From: Aquamicrobium sp. LC103
GTDB taxonomy: Bacteria; Pseudomonadota; Alphaproteobacteria; Rhizobiales; Rhizobiaceae
Assembly (NCBI RefSeq): GCF_001014615.2
Contig: NZ_LBCQ02000010.1
Span: forward strand, 1-64,000
DNA: 64,000 bases
Reading direction: 5' to 3'
Position 1 is the stretch's first letter, and the number at the start of each line of letters is the position of its first letter. A program made the position numbers and the translations under genes. Below, one piece after another: positions 39,630-48,059 of the stretch. Under the pieces are notes generated by a model. That model made no database searches. It saw only the letters and a list, made by a program, of their open reading frames with translations, and was not told the origin of the DNA.

Positions 39630-40743
39630 GGCCGAGCACCTCGGCATCGAGCCCGCCTGCTGCGAGCTTGTCGACGGTCTGCCCCGCCTTCGGCGAGGCG
39701 ACGGAAACCAGGAACGAGCCGAACGGCTTGCCGCCGATCTCGTCGAGCGCGCCGGCAATGACCTCGTGATCGGAACCGGCCACTTCCGCAATCTTCGAGA
39801 AGATGCGGCCCTGCCCTCCCTGCCCCGCGAAGGTGACGCGCACAATCGCGCGTGATCCGGCGGAAGGGTCATGCTTCAGATGGGTGGCGAGCACCGCCGG
39901 GAGGCGGAAGCCGGGAAGGCCGGAGAGAAGCGCCTTGGTCGTCTCGTGGACGGGCGCGCTGAATATCTCGAACACTCCGCCCCGCTCGACGATCCGACCG
40001 CTGTCGATCACCGCCACCTGGTCGGCGATCTGCTTCACCACCTCCATCTCGTGTGTGATCAGCAGGATCGTGAGGTCGAGTTCACGGTTGATCTTGCGCA
40101 GGAGCGAAAGCACCGACTGCGTGGTTTCCGGGTCGAGCGCGGATGTCGCCTCGTCGGACAAAAGCAGCTTCGGCCTCGTGGCGAGCGCCCTGGCGATGCC
40201 CACGCGCTGCTTCTGCCCGCCGGAAAGCTCCGAAGGGTAACGGTCGCGCTTGTCGGCAAGCCCGACCAGATCGAGCAGCGGCCCGACACGGGCGTTGATC
40301 TCGTGGCGCGATATGCCGGCGATCTCCAGCGGCAGGGCGACATTGCCGAACACCGTTCGCGACGACAGCAGGTTGAAATGCTGGAAAATCATGCCGATCG
40401 AGCGGCGGATGTCGCGCAGTTCCCGTTCGCCGAGTTGCGCGACGTCGACGCCGTCGACATGGACATGCCCGGCCGTCGGCTTCTCCAGCCCGTTGATCAG
40501 CCGGATCAGCGTCGACTTGCCCGCGCCCGAACGGCCGATGATCGCCGTCGCCGAGCCGCGCCGCGCGGAAAGATCGATCCCGTCAAGCGCGCGCACTTCG
40601 CTGCCGCCGCGACCGGCGGGAAAAACCTTGGAGACCGCTTCGATTCTGACCAGATCCGCGCGCGGTAGGTCGCCGCGGGCCTCTGCCTTGCGGGTCGGCG
40701 CGCGCGGCCTTTCGGCGACGAACGCGCCAGGAGCCATGTTCAT
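39619..40743 (-). CDS. metN: Methionine ABC transporter ATP-binding protein
   Basis: ATPase of the importer, 374 residues. Walker A is [12 protein letters not shown], signature [15 protein letters not shown], Walker [15 protein letters not shown]. The C-terminal 80 residues form the NIL/ACT-like domain that senses methionine and inhibits transport. The N-terminus is about 35 residues longer than usual (rich in Pro/Arg/Ala). The ATG at 40743 follows GGGAGG; a second ATG lies two codons on. It is the first gene of metNIQ; the operator lies 130 bases upstream. Confidence 0.95.
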   Translation of the reverse strand: MNMAPGAFVAERPRAPTRKAEARGDLPRADLVRIEAVSKVFPAGRGGSEVRALDGIDLSARRGSATAIIGRSGAGKSTLIRLINGLEKPTAGHVHVDGVDVAQLGERELRDIRRSIGMIFQHFNLLSSRTVFGNVALPLEIAGISRHEINARVGPLLDLVGLADKRDRYPSELSGGQKQRVGIARALATRPKLLLSDEATSALDPETTQSVLSLLRKINRELDLTILLITHEMEVVKQIADQVAVIDSGRIVERGGVFEIFSAPVHETTKALLSGLPGFRLPAVLATHLKHDPSAGSRAIVRVTFAGQGGQGRIFSKIAEVAGSDHEVIAGALDEIGGKPFGSFLVSVASPKAGQTVDKLAAGGLDAEVLGHVS

Positions 40744-40872
40744 GCGCGCCTCCCATGGCGATGAAAGAACTGCATCTGCATTCCCATGCGTTTCGTGGAT
40801 CCCGTGGCTACGGAAAAGATATGACGACATCCTGGGATACCTTCCCGGTTCCGTGGCGGATCGAGAGCTAAT

Positions 40873-40891
40873 GTCTACAAAACTTGTAGAC
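40873..40891. promoter_or_regulatory. Palindromic operator upstream of metNIQ
   Basis: GTCTACAA and TTGTAGAC, perfect 8-bp arms around three bases. On the minus strand it is followed by ATTAG, against ATTG after the sister site at 38070-38086. Unlike that site, no TTGACA follows, so the promoter here is either weak and activator-dependent or placed differently. Confidence 0.7.
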
Positions 40892-40990
40892 TACCGAGGA
40901 GGAACGATCGGCCGTCCGCTCGCGTCAGCGAGAATTTCTTTTCCAATGGGGCCGTATTTCAGAGATGAAATTCTACGTCGAAGCCAAGCA

Positions 40991-41006
40991 CGGCTCCAAA
41001 GAGCCG
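40991..41006 (-). terminator. Possible hairpin after tRNA-Leu
   Basis: CGGCTC and GAGCCG arms around CAAA, about 45 bases past the tRNA 3' end on the minus strand; there is no T-run after it, so it may be only a weak terminator. Confidence 0.3.
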
Positions 41007-41049
41007 TCCATGCGGGATAGTCCCAAGTTCTGCCGTGCGGGTTGAGGAT

Positions 41050-41136
41050 TGGTGCGGGTGGTCGGACTCGAACCGACACTCTGTCACCAGAAACGGATTT
41101 TGAGTCCGTCGCGTCTACCAATTCCGCCACACCCGC
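41050..41136 (-). tRNA. tRNA-Leu (anticodon CAA)
   Basis: 87 bases, class II tRNA with a long variable arm. On the minus strand it begins GCGGGTGTGGCGGAATTGG, has the anticodon loop CTCAAAA within the stem ACGGA/TCCGT, a T-arm with GGTTCGAGTCC, and ends with encoded CCA. It reads UUG codons. No sign of an integrated element at its 3' end. Confidence 0.97.
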
Positions 41137-41344
41137 GTCGCGTGCCGTTTTGCCGGGCCGCGAACCTTTGCCCCCCGACGGACAGGGAGCCGTGTTGGCA
41201 ATACAAAGTCTCGCACCTCGGCGTCAAGGATCATCTGCGGCCGCAACCGCAAACGAATTGCCAATGGTTCGGCCGATAGAAAGAGGCGGCGTTGCGCGCC
41301 ACGGCAACATTCACTAGACAAGGCCGGCACAAGAAGGATCCTCC

Positions 41345-41926
41345 ATGCTTCGCCGACTTTACGACTGGACGATGTCGCTCGCCCGAACCCCCCACGCCGA
41401 GCGCGCGCTCGGCGGCGTGTCCTTCGCGGAAAGCTCGTTCTTTCCGATCCCTCCGGACGTCCTTCTCATTCCCATGGTGCTGGCCGAAAGGCAGCGATGG
41501 GTGCGCTATGCCTTCGTCTGCACGGCGGCTTCGGTGCTCGGCGCGCTGCTCGGCTATTTCTTCGGCGCGGTCCTCTTCGATGCGATCGGGCGCCCGATCC
41601 TCTCCCTCTACAATGCCGAGGACGCCTTCGACCGCATTTCCGACCTCTACAACCAGTGGGGTGCGTGGGGCGTGCTGTTCGGGGCGATCACGCCCTTCCC
41701 CTTCAAGGTGCTGACGATATTCTCCGGCATGACCGGGCTGAACATCGTCACCCTGGTGGTCTTCAGCATCATCGGGCGCGGCTTTCGATTCTTCCTCGTC
41801 GCCTGGCTGCTGCACCGCTACGGCGAGCCGATCCGCGCTTTCATCGAGAAGAATTTGGGCCTTCTTTTCACCCTTTTCATGGTGCTGCTGATCGGCGGTT
41901 TCGTTGCCGTCCGTTACATGATTTGA
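41345..41926 (+). CDS. YqaA/DedA family (VTT domain) membrane protein
   Basis: 193 residues, four to five hydrophobic segments. The pattern FAESSFFPIPPDVLLIPMVL, LGALLGYFFG and GAITPFPFKVLTIFSGM is that of the YqaA branch of the SNARE-associated/VTT family, implicated in lipid transport and membrane homeostasis. It is nine bases upstream of dsbB and probably co-transcribed. Confidence 0.9.
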   Translation: MLRRLYDWTMSLARTPHAERALGGVSFAESSFFPIPPDVLLIPMVLAERQRWVRYAFVCTAASVLGALLGYFFGAVLFDAIGRPILSLYNAEDAFDRISDLYNQWGAWGVLFGAITPFPFKVLTIFSGMTGLNIVTLVVFSIIGRGFRFFLVAWLLHRYGEPIRAFIEKNLGLLFTLFMVLLIGGFVAVRYMI

Positions 41927-41935
41927 GGCTTTGGA

Positions 41936-42448
41936 ATGTCGCTCACATCCGCCGCAGGCAAAACCCAGAAGATCAGCGCCGCGATCCTCACGCTCGGCAT
42001 GGCCGCGACCGTCGGCACGGCGCTCGGCTTCCAGCACATAGGCGGCTACATTCCCTGCAAGCTCTGTCTGGAGCAGCGCCTTCCCTACTACATCGGCGTG
42101 CCGGTCATGGCGCTTGCCCTCCTGTCGGCGGTCTTCCGGATGCCGGCGATCGTGACCCGAAGCCTTCTCCTGGTCGGCGCCCTGCTGATGACGTGGGGGC
42201 TCTATCTGGGCGGCTTCCATGCCGGCGTCGAATGGGGTTGGTGGCCGGGTCCGACCGATTGCGGCGCGGTCGCCCCCTCTGCCGGGGGAGATGCCGGCAG
42301 CCTGCTCGATTCGCTCAACGCGGTGGTGCCGCCTTCCTGCGACCAGGCCGCGGGCCGCTTCCTCGGTCTCTCCTTCGCCGGCTGGAACGTCATCGCCAGC
42401 CTCTTCCTGGCCGCGGTCGCCTATGTCGGAGCATTCAGGAAAGCGTAG
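41936..42448 (+). CDS. dsbB: Disulfide bond formation protein B
   Basis: Inner-membrane quinone reductase that reoxidises DsbA, 170 residues. The first periplasmic pair is C40-x2-C43 (IPCKLCLEQR), followed by the typical YYIGVPVM; a second pair lies farther on (C in PTDCGAV and PPSCDQAAGRF). Four hydrophobic segments are visible. No dsbA is in the window. Confidence 0.92.
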   Translation: MSLTSAAGKTQKISAAILTLGMAATVGTALGFQHIGGYIPCKLCLEQRLPYYIGVPVMALALLSAVFRMPAIVTRSLLLVGALLMTWGLYLGGFHAGVEWGWWPGPTDCGAVAPSAGGDAGSLLDSLNAVVPPSCDQAAGRFLGLSFAGWNVIASLFLAAVAYVGAFRKA

Positions 42449-42460
42449 GACGAAGCAGCC

Positions 42461-43018
42461 TCAAGGCTCCAGCTCGACGTCCCAATAGAGATAGTCCATC
42501 CAGCTTTCGTGCAGGTAGTTGGGCGGGAACAGCCGGCCGTTATTGTGCAAATCATGCACGGTCGGCTGGTAGGGTTTCTGATGCGGCCACATCTTCGCCT
42601 GATACGGCAGCATCCCCCCCTTCCTCAGATTGCAGGGCGAGCAGGCCGCGACCACGTTCTCCCAGGTCGTCGCCCCGCCGCAACGGCGTGGAACCACGTG
42701 ATCGAAGGTCAGGTCGTGATCGGCGCCGCAATACTGGCACTGGAAACGGTCGCGCAGGAACACGTTGAAGCGCGTGAAGGCCGGATAGCGCGACGGCTTC
42801 ACATAGGTCTTGAGACTGACGACGCTCGGCACCTTCATCGAGAAGGAGGGCGAGGACACCGCGTGCTCGTATTCGGCGACGATGTTGACGCGGTCGAGGA
42901 AAACCGCCTTGATCGCGTCCTGCCAGGACCACAGCGACAAGGGGTAGTAGCTCAGCGGACGATAGTCCGCATTCAACACCAGAGCGGGAAGCCCATCCGG
43001 CGAGACTGCGATCGTCAC
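42461..43018 (-). CDS. HNH endonuclease
   Basis: 185 residues with an HNH/ββα-metal domain: CQYCG at about 99-103, TFDHVVPRRCGGATTWENVVAACSPCNLRKG, with two zinc CxxC knuckles. The start is GTG at 43018 behind AAGGAGGTG, a full match to the anti-Shine-Dalgarno, which compensates for the GTG. Proteins of this kind are widespread in Rhizobiales as single housekeeping-like genes; the target is unknown. Confidence 0.9.
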   Translation of the reverse strand: MTIAVSPDGLPALVLNADYRPLSYYPLSLWSWQDAIKAVFLDRVNIVAEYEHAVSSPSFSMKVPSVVSLKTYVKPSRYPAFTRFNVFLRDRFQCQYCGADHDLTFDHVVPRRCGGATTWENVVAACSPCNLRKGGMLPYQAKMWPHQKPYQPTVHDLHNNGRLFPPNYLHESWMDYLYWDVELEP

Positions 43019-43138
43019 CTACTCACCTCCTTGGTCAGGGACAGCTAGCGCTTCGATCGGCGCGGATACTGTAATCCCGACATTGCAGGAATGTGAAGCT
43101 GGTATCTCACACCGCGAAGGCCGGAATCCCGCTGTTTT

Positions 43139-43798
43139 TTATGTTTTTTTCGCGGCCTCGGCCGGCGGAGCGGCGTCCCAGCCCCGCATTTCGCGATAAT
43201 ACGCCCAAAAAAGCCGCGCCGCCACGCCTCTCCACGGCGCCCATGATTCGGCCAGCCGGTAGAGCGCCTTGGCGCCGGGCCGGGGGCTCATCCCGAACGC
43301 ATGGCCGACCGCGCTTTGCAGCGCGACATCGTGCGCCGGGAAGATGTCGGGATGCCCGGCCGAAAAGAGCAGATAGACCTCCGCCGTCCACGGCCCGACC
43401 CCGTGTATGGCCGTGAGGCGTACCATCGCCTCGTCGGCGTCGATCGCGCACAGATGGTCGAGGTCGAGCCCGTCCCTGACCGCCTCGGCGATGGCGATGA
43501 GCGTCCGCTGCTTCGGCCGCGACAAGCCGGCGACGCGAAGGGTCTCCTCGCCCGCCGCCAGCACGCCCTCCGCGTCGAGCGGATCGACGAGCGCGGCCAG
43601 CCTGCCGAAGATCGCATCGGCGCTGGCCCGCGAAACCTGCTGCGACACGATGATCGAGGCGAGACTGCGGAAGCCGGCATCGGAAAGCCGCAGCGGCACC
43701 TCGCCGGCGGCAGCCACCACCGGCACGAGCCGGGGGTCGATGACGGCGAGTTGCTCCAGTCCCTCCGCAATGTGGTCGAGCGTCTCGATCCGCCTCAT
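43139..43798 (-). CDS. DNA-3-methyladenine glycosylase (AlkA-type)
   Basis: Base-excision enzyme that removes alkylated purines, 219 residues. It has the helix-hairpin-helix (LTAIHGVGPWTAEVYLLFS) followed by the catalytic Asp region (GHPDIFPAHDVALQSAVG). The N-terminal beta-domain of E. coli AlkA is lacking, as in the short bacterial class. The ATG at 43798 has GGAAGG upstream. Divergent from the GluQRS gene with 90 bases between the starts. Confidence 0.92.
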   Translation of the reverse strand: MRRIETLDHIAEGLEQLAVIDPRLVPVVAAAGEVPLRLSDAGFRSLASIIVSQQVSRASADAIFGRLAALVDPLDAEGVLAAGEETLRVAGLSRPKQRTLIAIAEAVRDGLDLDHLCAIDADEAMVRLTAIHGVGPWTAEVYLLFSAGHPDIFPAHDVALQSAVGHAFGMSPRPGAKALYRLAESWAPWRGVAARLFWAYYREMRGWDAAPPAEAAKKT

Positions 43799-43888
43799 CT
43801 TGCCTTCCGTCTCCCCGCCCTTGTGCCGGAACGAGCGGCACCGTAGCAATCAGCTCATGACCGCAACAACCCGTTCCCCGCATCGCTC

Positions 43889-44764
43889 ATGACACGGCCT
43901 GTCTTCCGCTTCGCGCCGAGCCCCAACGGCGAGCTGCATCTGGGGCACGCCTATTCGGCATTGCTGAATGCCGATCTGGCGGAGGCCGCGCAAGGCCGCC
44001 TGCTGCTGCGCATCGAGGACATCGATATCGCACGCTGCACGCCCGAATACGAGGAGGGCATCTACCGCGATCTCGCCTGGCTCGGTCTTTCCTGGGAAGA
44101 GCCGGTGCGCCGCCAGTCCGATCATTTCGATGACTACCACGCGGCACTCGAAAGGCTGATCGACGAGGACATCGTCTATCCCGCCTTCATGAGCCGCGGC
44201 GAGGTACGCGCCAAGATCGCCGATGCCGAGGCGGAGGGGCGGGCATGGCCGCGCGATCCCGACGGAACGCCGCTATACCCGACCGACGAACGCAGGCTTT
44301 CGGCGCGCGCGCGGAAGCGGCGCATGGCCGACGGCGATCCCTTTGCCTGGCGGCTCGACGTCGACGCCGCGCTCTCCATCGCCGGCGGCAGGCTGTCATG
44401 GACCGAGGGAGGCAGCGGCCCCGGCGGCGAAACCGGCGAGGTCGTCGCCACCCCGGCCGCCTGGGGCGACGTCGTTCTCGCCCGCAAGGATACGCCCACC
44501 AGCTATCACCTCTCCGTCGTGATCGACGACGCGCTGCAGGGCGTCACCCATGTGGTGCGCGGCCGCGACCTCTTCCACGCGACGTCCGTCCATCGCCTGC
44601 TGCAAGCGCTGCTTGGCCTTGCCGCGCCGATCTGTTTCCACCACGATCTGATTCTCGGCGACGACGGCCGCAAGCTTTCGAAGACCAGGAACGACACGGC
44701 GCTCGCCGCTTTGTGCGACGCCGGCCTGACGCCTGTGGACATCAGGCGGATGGTGGGACTTTAG
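43889..44764 (+). CDS. gluQ: tRNA glutamyl-Q(34) synthetase GluQRS
   Basis: Attaches glutamate to queuosine in tRNA-Asp; a truncated glutamyl-tRNA synthetase lacking the anticodon domain. 291 residues, with the class I HIGH motif as HLGH (residues about 17-20) and KLSKT as the KMSKS loop. The zinc-binding cysteines seen after VYP in enterobacterial enzymes (CxC...C) are missing here (VYPAFMSRGEV). Convergent with the 98-residue gene. Confidence 0.92.
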   Translation: MTRPVFRFAPSPNGELHLGHAYSALLNADLAEAAQGRLLLRIEDIDIARCTPEYEEGIYRDLAWLGLSWEEPVRRQSDHFDDYHAALERLIDEDIVYPAFMSRGEVRAKIADAEAEGRAWPRDPDGTPLYPTDERRLSARARKRRMADGDPFAWRLDVDAALSIAGGRLSWTEGGSGPGGETGEVVATPAAWGDVVLARKDTPTSYHLSVVIDDALQGVTHVVRGRDLFHATSVHRLLQALLGLAAPICFHHDLILGDDGRKLSKTRNDTALAALCDAGLTPVDIRRMVGL

Positions 44765-44805
44765 GGGTGTTTCAAGCGACGATTCCATTTCATCTGGAAA
44801 CGCCC
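44765..44805. terminator. Bidirectional hairpin between convergent genes
   Basis: GGGTGTTTC and GAAACGCCC pair over 9 bp (one G-T wobble), enclosing an inner TTCCA/TGGAA hairpin. It fills the 40 bases between the ends of gluQ and the 98-residue gene. It resembles dispersed intergenic hairpins of Rhizobiales, but repetition could not be tested here. Confidence 0.5.
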
Positions 44806-45101
44806 TAGCCTTCGCTGAATCTGTCCAGCGCAGCCTTCAGCACCGTGAGCAGCGTCAGGCAGACGAATGCGCCGCCGAGCCCGATCGCGGTGGCGAAGGT
44901 CAGGGGTGCGAGCCGGAGCCCCCACCATTCGGCCAAGAACAACGACAGGAAGAACCCCGCGGTGAGAATGACGGCATTGCCGGTCGGGCCGAATCCGTCC
45001 CGCCCCATGATCGCGTCGAGCGCCATCGAGAAGATGAACGAAAAAATGCCGACGACGGCGATCGCCATGATCAGCCAGCCGGCGTCCAGGTTTGACAGCA
45101 T
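44805..45101 (-). CDS. Hypothetical membrane protein
   Basis: 98 residues with three hydrophobic segments (about 9-27, 40-56 and 66-90). GGAAAGGAAG precedes the ATG at 45101; the longer frame upstream is polar and not supported. No family recognised. It is convergent with gluQ and separated by 150 bases from the divergent EamA gene. Confidence 0.7.
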   Translation of the reverse strand: MLSNLDAGWLIMAIAVVGIFSFIFSMALDAIMGRDGFGPTGNAVILTAGFFLSLFLAEWWGLRLAPLTFATAIGLGGAFVCLTLLTVLKAALDRFSEG

Positions 45102-45251
45102 GTCGCTTCCTTTCCCGTGAACCGGATCAGGATGCTTTCCCGCGATACCACCCGCATCAACGCGACGAAGGGTAAGCTTCAATTCTTTCGCTTTGCTTGA
45201 TGGATTGATCGGGATTAGAGGCAACCGGCACATCTCTCCAGGAATCTCCCC

Positions 45252-46142
45252 ATGCAGTCCAGAACAACCAGATTGGTCCCGGCCCTCTTCGTCCTGCTTT
45301 GGGCGACGGGTTTCATCGGCGCGCGCTACGCCATGCCCTGGGCAGAGCCGTTCAGCTTCCTGGCCGTCAGGTTCCTGCTTGCCTTCCTGATCCTCGTTCT
45401 GGTGGTCGCAATCTTCAAATCCCGCGCTCTCAAAAGAAACGAGGCGCTGCACGCCATATTCGCCGGAACGCTGATCCACGGTGCCTATCTCGGCGGCGTG
45501 TTCTGGGCGATCCACCACGGCATGCCCGCCGGCCTTTCAGCGCTCATCATGGGCCTTCAGCCGCTCATCACGGCCGTCTTTGCCGGCATGGTGCTGGGCG
45601 AGCGGATCCTGCCGCGCCACTGGATCGGCCTGGCGGTCGGCTTCGCCGGCGTGGTGATCGTCCTTCTGCCGAAGCTGGGCGAGGTCGCCGGCGGCGTCAC
45701 CTCTGCAACGCTCGCGGCAAGCCTCGTCGCCGTGCTTTCGATCAGCGCCGGCACGCTCTGGCAGAAGAAATTCGTCTCCAACGCCGATCTCGTGACCGGA
45801 ACGCTCTACCAGTATCTCGGCGCGACCTGTCTGATGGCCGTCTTCTCCTTCGCCTTCGAGGCGCGCGAATTCGAGCTCACCGGAGAGCTCGTCTTCGCCA
45901 TGGCCTGGCTGGTGCTCGTGCTTTCGATCGGCGCCATCTTCCTGCTGATGTACCTGATCCGCGAGGGCGAGATATCGAAGGTCACCTCGCTCTTCTATCT
46001 CGTTCCCGCCGTCACCGCCGTCATCGCCTGGGTGCTCTTCGACGAGAAGCTGACCCTCGTGCAGATTTTCGGAATGGCGGTGACCGCCGTCGGCGTAGCG
46101 CTCGCCACTCAGGCCGGCACTCGCGCCCGCGCGTCGAGATAG
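45252..46142 (+). CDS. DMT superfamily transporter (EamA family)
   Basis: Ten-helix drug/metabolite transporter of 296 residues with two EamA repeats, starting LFVLLWATGFIGARYAMPWAEP, with the GAYLGGVFWAIHHGMPAG loop, and second-repeat GEISKVTSLFYLVPAVTAVIAW. Substrate unknown, often amino acids. The 3' end overlaps the convergent yihY-like gene by 34 bases. Confidence 0.9.
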   Translation: MQSRTTRLVPALFVLLWATGFIGARYAMPWAEPFSFLAVRFLLAFLILVLVVAIFKSRALKRNEALHAIFAGTLIHGAYLGGVFWAIHHGMPAGLSALIMGLQPLITAVFAGMVLGERILPRHWIGLAVGFAGVVIVLLPKLGEVAGGVTSATLAASLVAVLSISAGTLWQKKFVSNADLVTGTLYQYLGATCLMAVFSFAFEAREFELTGELVFAMAWLVLVLSIGAIFLLMYLIREGEISKVTSLFYLVPAVTAVIAWVLFDEKLTLVQIFGMAVTAVGVALATQAGTRARASR

Positions 46143-46963
46143 CGCCTGATTGCGGCGTTCAGCTCGCCACCCATGATGAAGATCACGGACAGGATGTAGA
46201 GGAAGACCAGCGCCACCATGATCGAGGCGAGCCCCGCATAGGTCGAGGCATAGGAGGAGAAGTAGCTCAGATAGGTGGCGAAGATCGACGAGCCCACCAG
46301 CCAGGCCACGAGCGTGAAGATGAGGCCCGGTATGATGTCGACGAAGCGCCTCCTCCCGGCCGGCAGCCACAGATGCACGGCGAAGAGCGCGAAGATGATG
46401 ACCATCGAGGCGATGAAGTAGCGCCAGTAGGTGGACGAGCCGACATAGGGCTCGAGCAGCGGGAAGTGCCTCTGAGCGATGCTCGCGGCCAACGGCACGA
46501 GGACCAGCAGCGTACTGACGATGACGAAACCCATCGTCGCTATGATGACGAAGGCGAGGCTCTGGGCGCGCAGGAAAATGAGGGAGCGCGTCTCCACCAC
46601 GCGATAGGCCCGGTTGAGCGACACGCGCAGCGCCTCGATGCCGTTGGAGGCGAAGAAGGCGGCGACGACGATGCCGAACGTCAGGAAATCGCCGCGCTGC
46701 ACCGTCAGCACGTTCGCCACCTCCTGCGCGATCGGCGCGGCGATCTCTTCCGGCCAGGTGTCGAAAACGAGATGCACGGCTGTGTCGGCAAAGGCGTCCG
46801 CGCCGAGAAAGCTCGCCAGCGACGTCGCGAAGATCAGGAACGGGAAAAGCGCGAGCAGGGCCGACAGCGCGAGATGGCTGGCCATGGCCCATCCATCATC
46901 GTTGTTGAAGTGTCCCAGCGCGTCGCCGAGGACACGCTTCAATACGACAATGTTTCGGAGCAT
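46109..46963 (-). CDS. YihY/virulence factor BrkB family protein
   Basis: 284 residues, six hydrophobic segments, with the family start DDGWAMASHLALSALLALFPFLIF and later GVRRRFVDIIPGLIFTLVAWLVGSS-like region. The ATG at 46963 is only just behind GGGAAGG, so the real start could be slightly downstream. The function of the family is unsettled. It overlaps the convergent EamA gene by 34 bases; on the other side, a 260-base divergent gap before the HIG1-like gene holds no recognisable gene. Confidence 0.88.
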   Translation of the reverse strand: MLRNIVVLKRVLGDALGHFNNDDGWAMASHLALSALLALFPFLIFATSLASFLGADAFADTAVHLVFDTWPEEIAAPIAQEVANVLTVQRGDFLTFGIVVAAFFASNGIEALRVSLNRAYRVVETRSLIFLRAQSLAFVIIATMGFVIVSTLLVLVPLAASIAQRHFPLLEPYVGSSTYWRYFIASMVIIFALFAVHLWLPAGRRRFVDIIPGLIFTLVAWLVGSSIFATYLSYFSSYASTYAGLASIMVALVFLYILSVIFIMGGELNAAIRRYLDARARVPA

Positions 46964-47223
46964 CCTTCCCGCCGATTGTCTGCGTCGGGGGAATATGGGA
47001 AAGAAGCGCCCCAAATGGCAAGCGCCGTCATATATGAACCTGCGGCGATCGCGAACTTTCGCTGCCCGCGCGGAAGTTCTACGATCCGCTCGGAACGTCC
47101 GTTGGAGACCCACTTCCGTTTGAAAGGCCTGTGCCGACATCGCCACGCTGAAACGTGCCAGACCGCAAACTTGATATCCCGGGCCGACCGCCGGGAAATT
47201 CGTCCACCTGCAAGGATTCCCCC

Positions 47224-47415
47224 ATGTCCACCACTTTCAATATCATAGCCATACTGTTCATGCTCGCGGTGCTGTTCGTGCTTGGCCGCGGTCTCATGAA
47301 CATGATGCGCGGCGGCTCGGGCAATACGTCGAACAAGCTGATGCAGGCCCGCGTGGTCCTGCAGTTCATCGCGCTCGTCTTCATCCTGCTGGCGCTCTAC
47401 TTCTCGCGCGGCTGA
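47224..47415 (+). CDS. HIG1-like twin-transmembrane protein
   Basis: 63 residues, two membrane segments joined by the loop RGGSGNTSNKLMQARVVLQ, which matches the HIG1 domain; in alphaproteobacteria and mitochondria such proteins associate with cytochrome oxidase. AAGGA precedes the ATG. It lies 23 bases upstream of the cob(I)alamin adenosyltransferase gene, a pairing seen in other Rhizobiales. Confidence 0.82.
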   Translation: MSTTFNIIAILFMLAVLFVLGRGLMNMMRGGSGNTSNKLMQARVVLQFIALVFILLALYFSRG

Positions 47416-47438
47416 GGAACGACGAGGGAGGACGCGAC

Positions 47439-48020
47439 ATGGTCATTTTGAACAAGATTTACACCCGCACCGGCGACGACGGCACGACCGCGCTCGGCAG
47501 CGGCGAGAGGCGGGCGAAATACGATCTGCGGGTCGCCTCCTATGGAACCGTGGACGAGGCCAATGCCTGCATCGGCATGGCACGCGTCCATACCGCCTCC
47601 TCCGACCCGGAGATCGACGCGATGCTCGCGCGCATCCAGAACGATCTCTTCGATCTCGGCGCCGATCTCGCCACGCCCGACACTGGCGAGGATCTCGGCT
47701 ACGAGCCGCTGCGGATCGTCGCCTCGCAGGTGGCGCGCGTGGAGGCGGACATCGATTCGCTTACCCGCAAGCTGCAGCCCTTGCGTTCCTTCATCCTGCC
47801 CGGTGGCGCGCCCGCGGCCGCCGCGCTTCATCTCGCCCGCACCATCGCGCGCCGGGCGGAAAGGTTGATCGTCGAGCTTTCGCGGCGCCCGGAAGAGAAG
47901 GTGAACCCGGAGGCGGTAAAATACATGAACCGCGTCTCGGACCTGCTCTTCGTCGCCGCGCGCGCCGTCAATGACAACGGCAAGGCCGATGTGCTATGGG
48001 TCCCGGGCAAGAACCGATAG
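47439..48020 (+). CDS. Cob(I)yrinic acid a,c-diamide/cobalamin adenosyltransferase (PduO type)
   Basis: Makes the Co-C bond of adenosylcobalamin from cob(I)alamin and ATP. 193 residues with the N-terminal TRTGDDGTTALGSGERRAKYD ATP-binding motif and the SFILPGGAPAAAALHLARTIARRAER helix of the PduO family. It follows the HIG1-like gene and precedes the rhomboid gene by 39 bases. Confidence 0.93.
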   Translation: MVILNKIYTRTGDDGTTALGSGERRAKYDLRVASYGTVDEANACIGMARVHTASSDPEIDAMLARIQNDLFDLGADLATPDTGEDLGYEPLRIVASQVARVEADIDSLTRKLQPLRSFILPGGAPAAAALHLARTIARRAERLIVELSRRPEEKVNPEAVKYMNRVSDLLFVAARAVNDNGKADVLWVPGKNR

Positions 48021-48059
48021 GGACGCATCGGCGCTCAACCAGAAGGAGCGGATCGGGGA

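Larger units (their letters stand above)
40744..41049. other. Upstream region of metN and downstream of tRNA-Leu
   Basis: About 306 bases without a gene. They hold the metN operator (40873-40891) and a hairpin after the tRNA (40991-41006). Nothing else was recognised. Confidence 0.5.

Noticed and set aside
40744-40900. SAM or other riboswitch before metNIQ
   Set aside because: No conserved SAM-I or SAM-II core could be recognised; the palindrome fits a protein operator better.
41050-41136. tRNA-Leu as attachment site of an integrated element
   Set aside because: Flanks are ordinary chromosomal genes, no integrase and no repeat of the tRNA 3' end was noticed.
47100-47223. Cobalamin riboswitch before the adenosyltransferase unit
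   Set aside because: No B12 box was seen, and adenosyltransferase genes are not usual targets.
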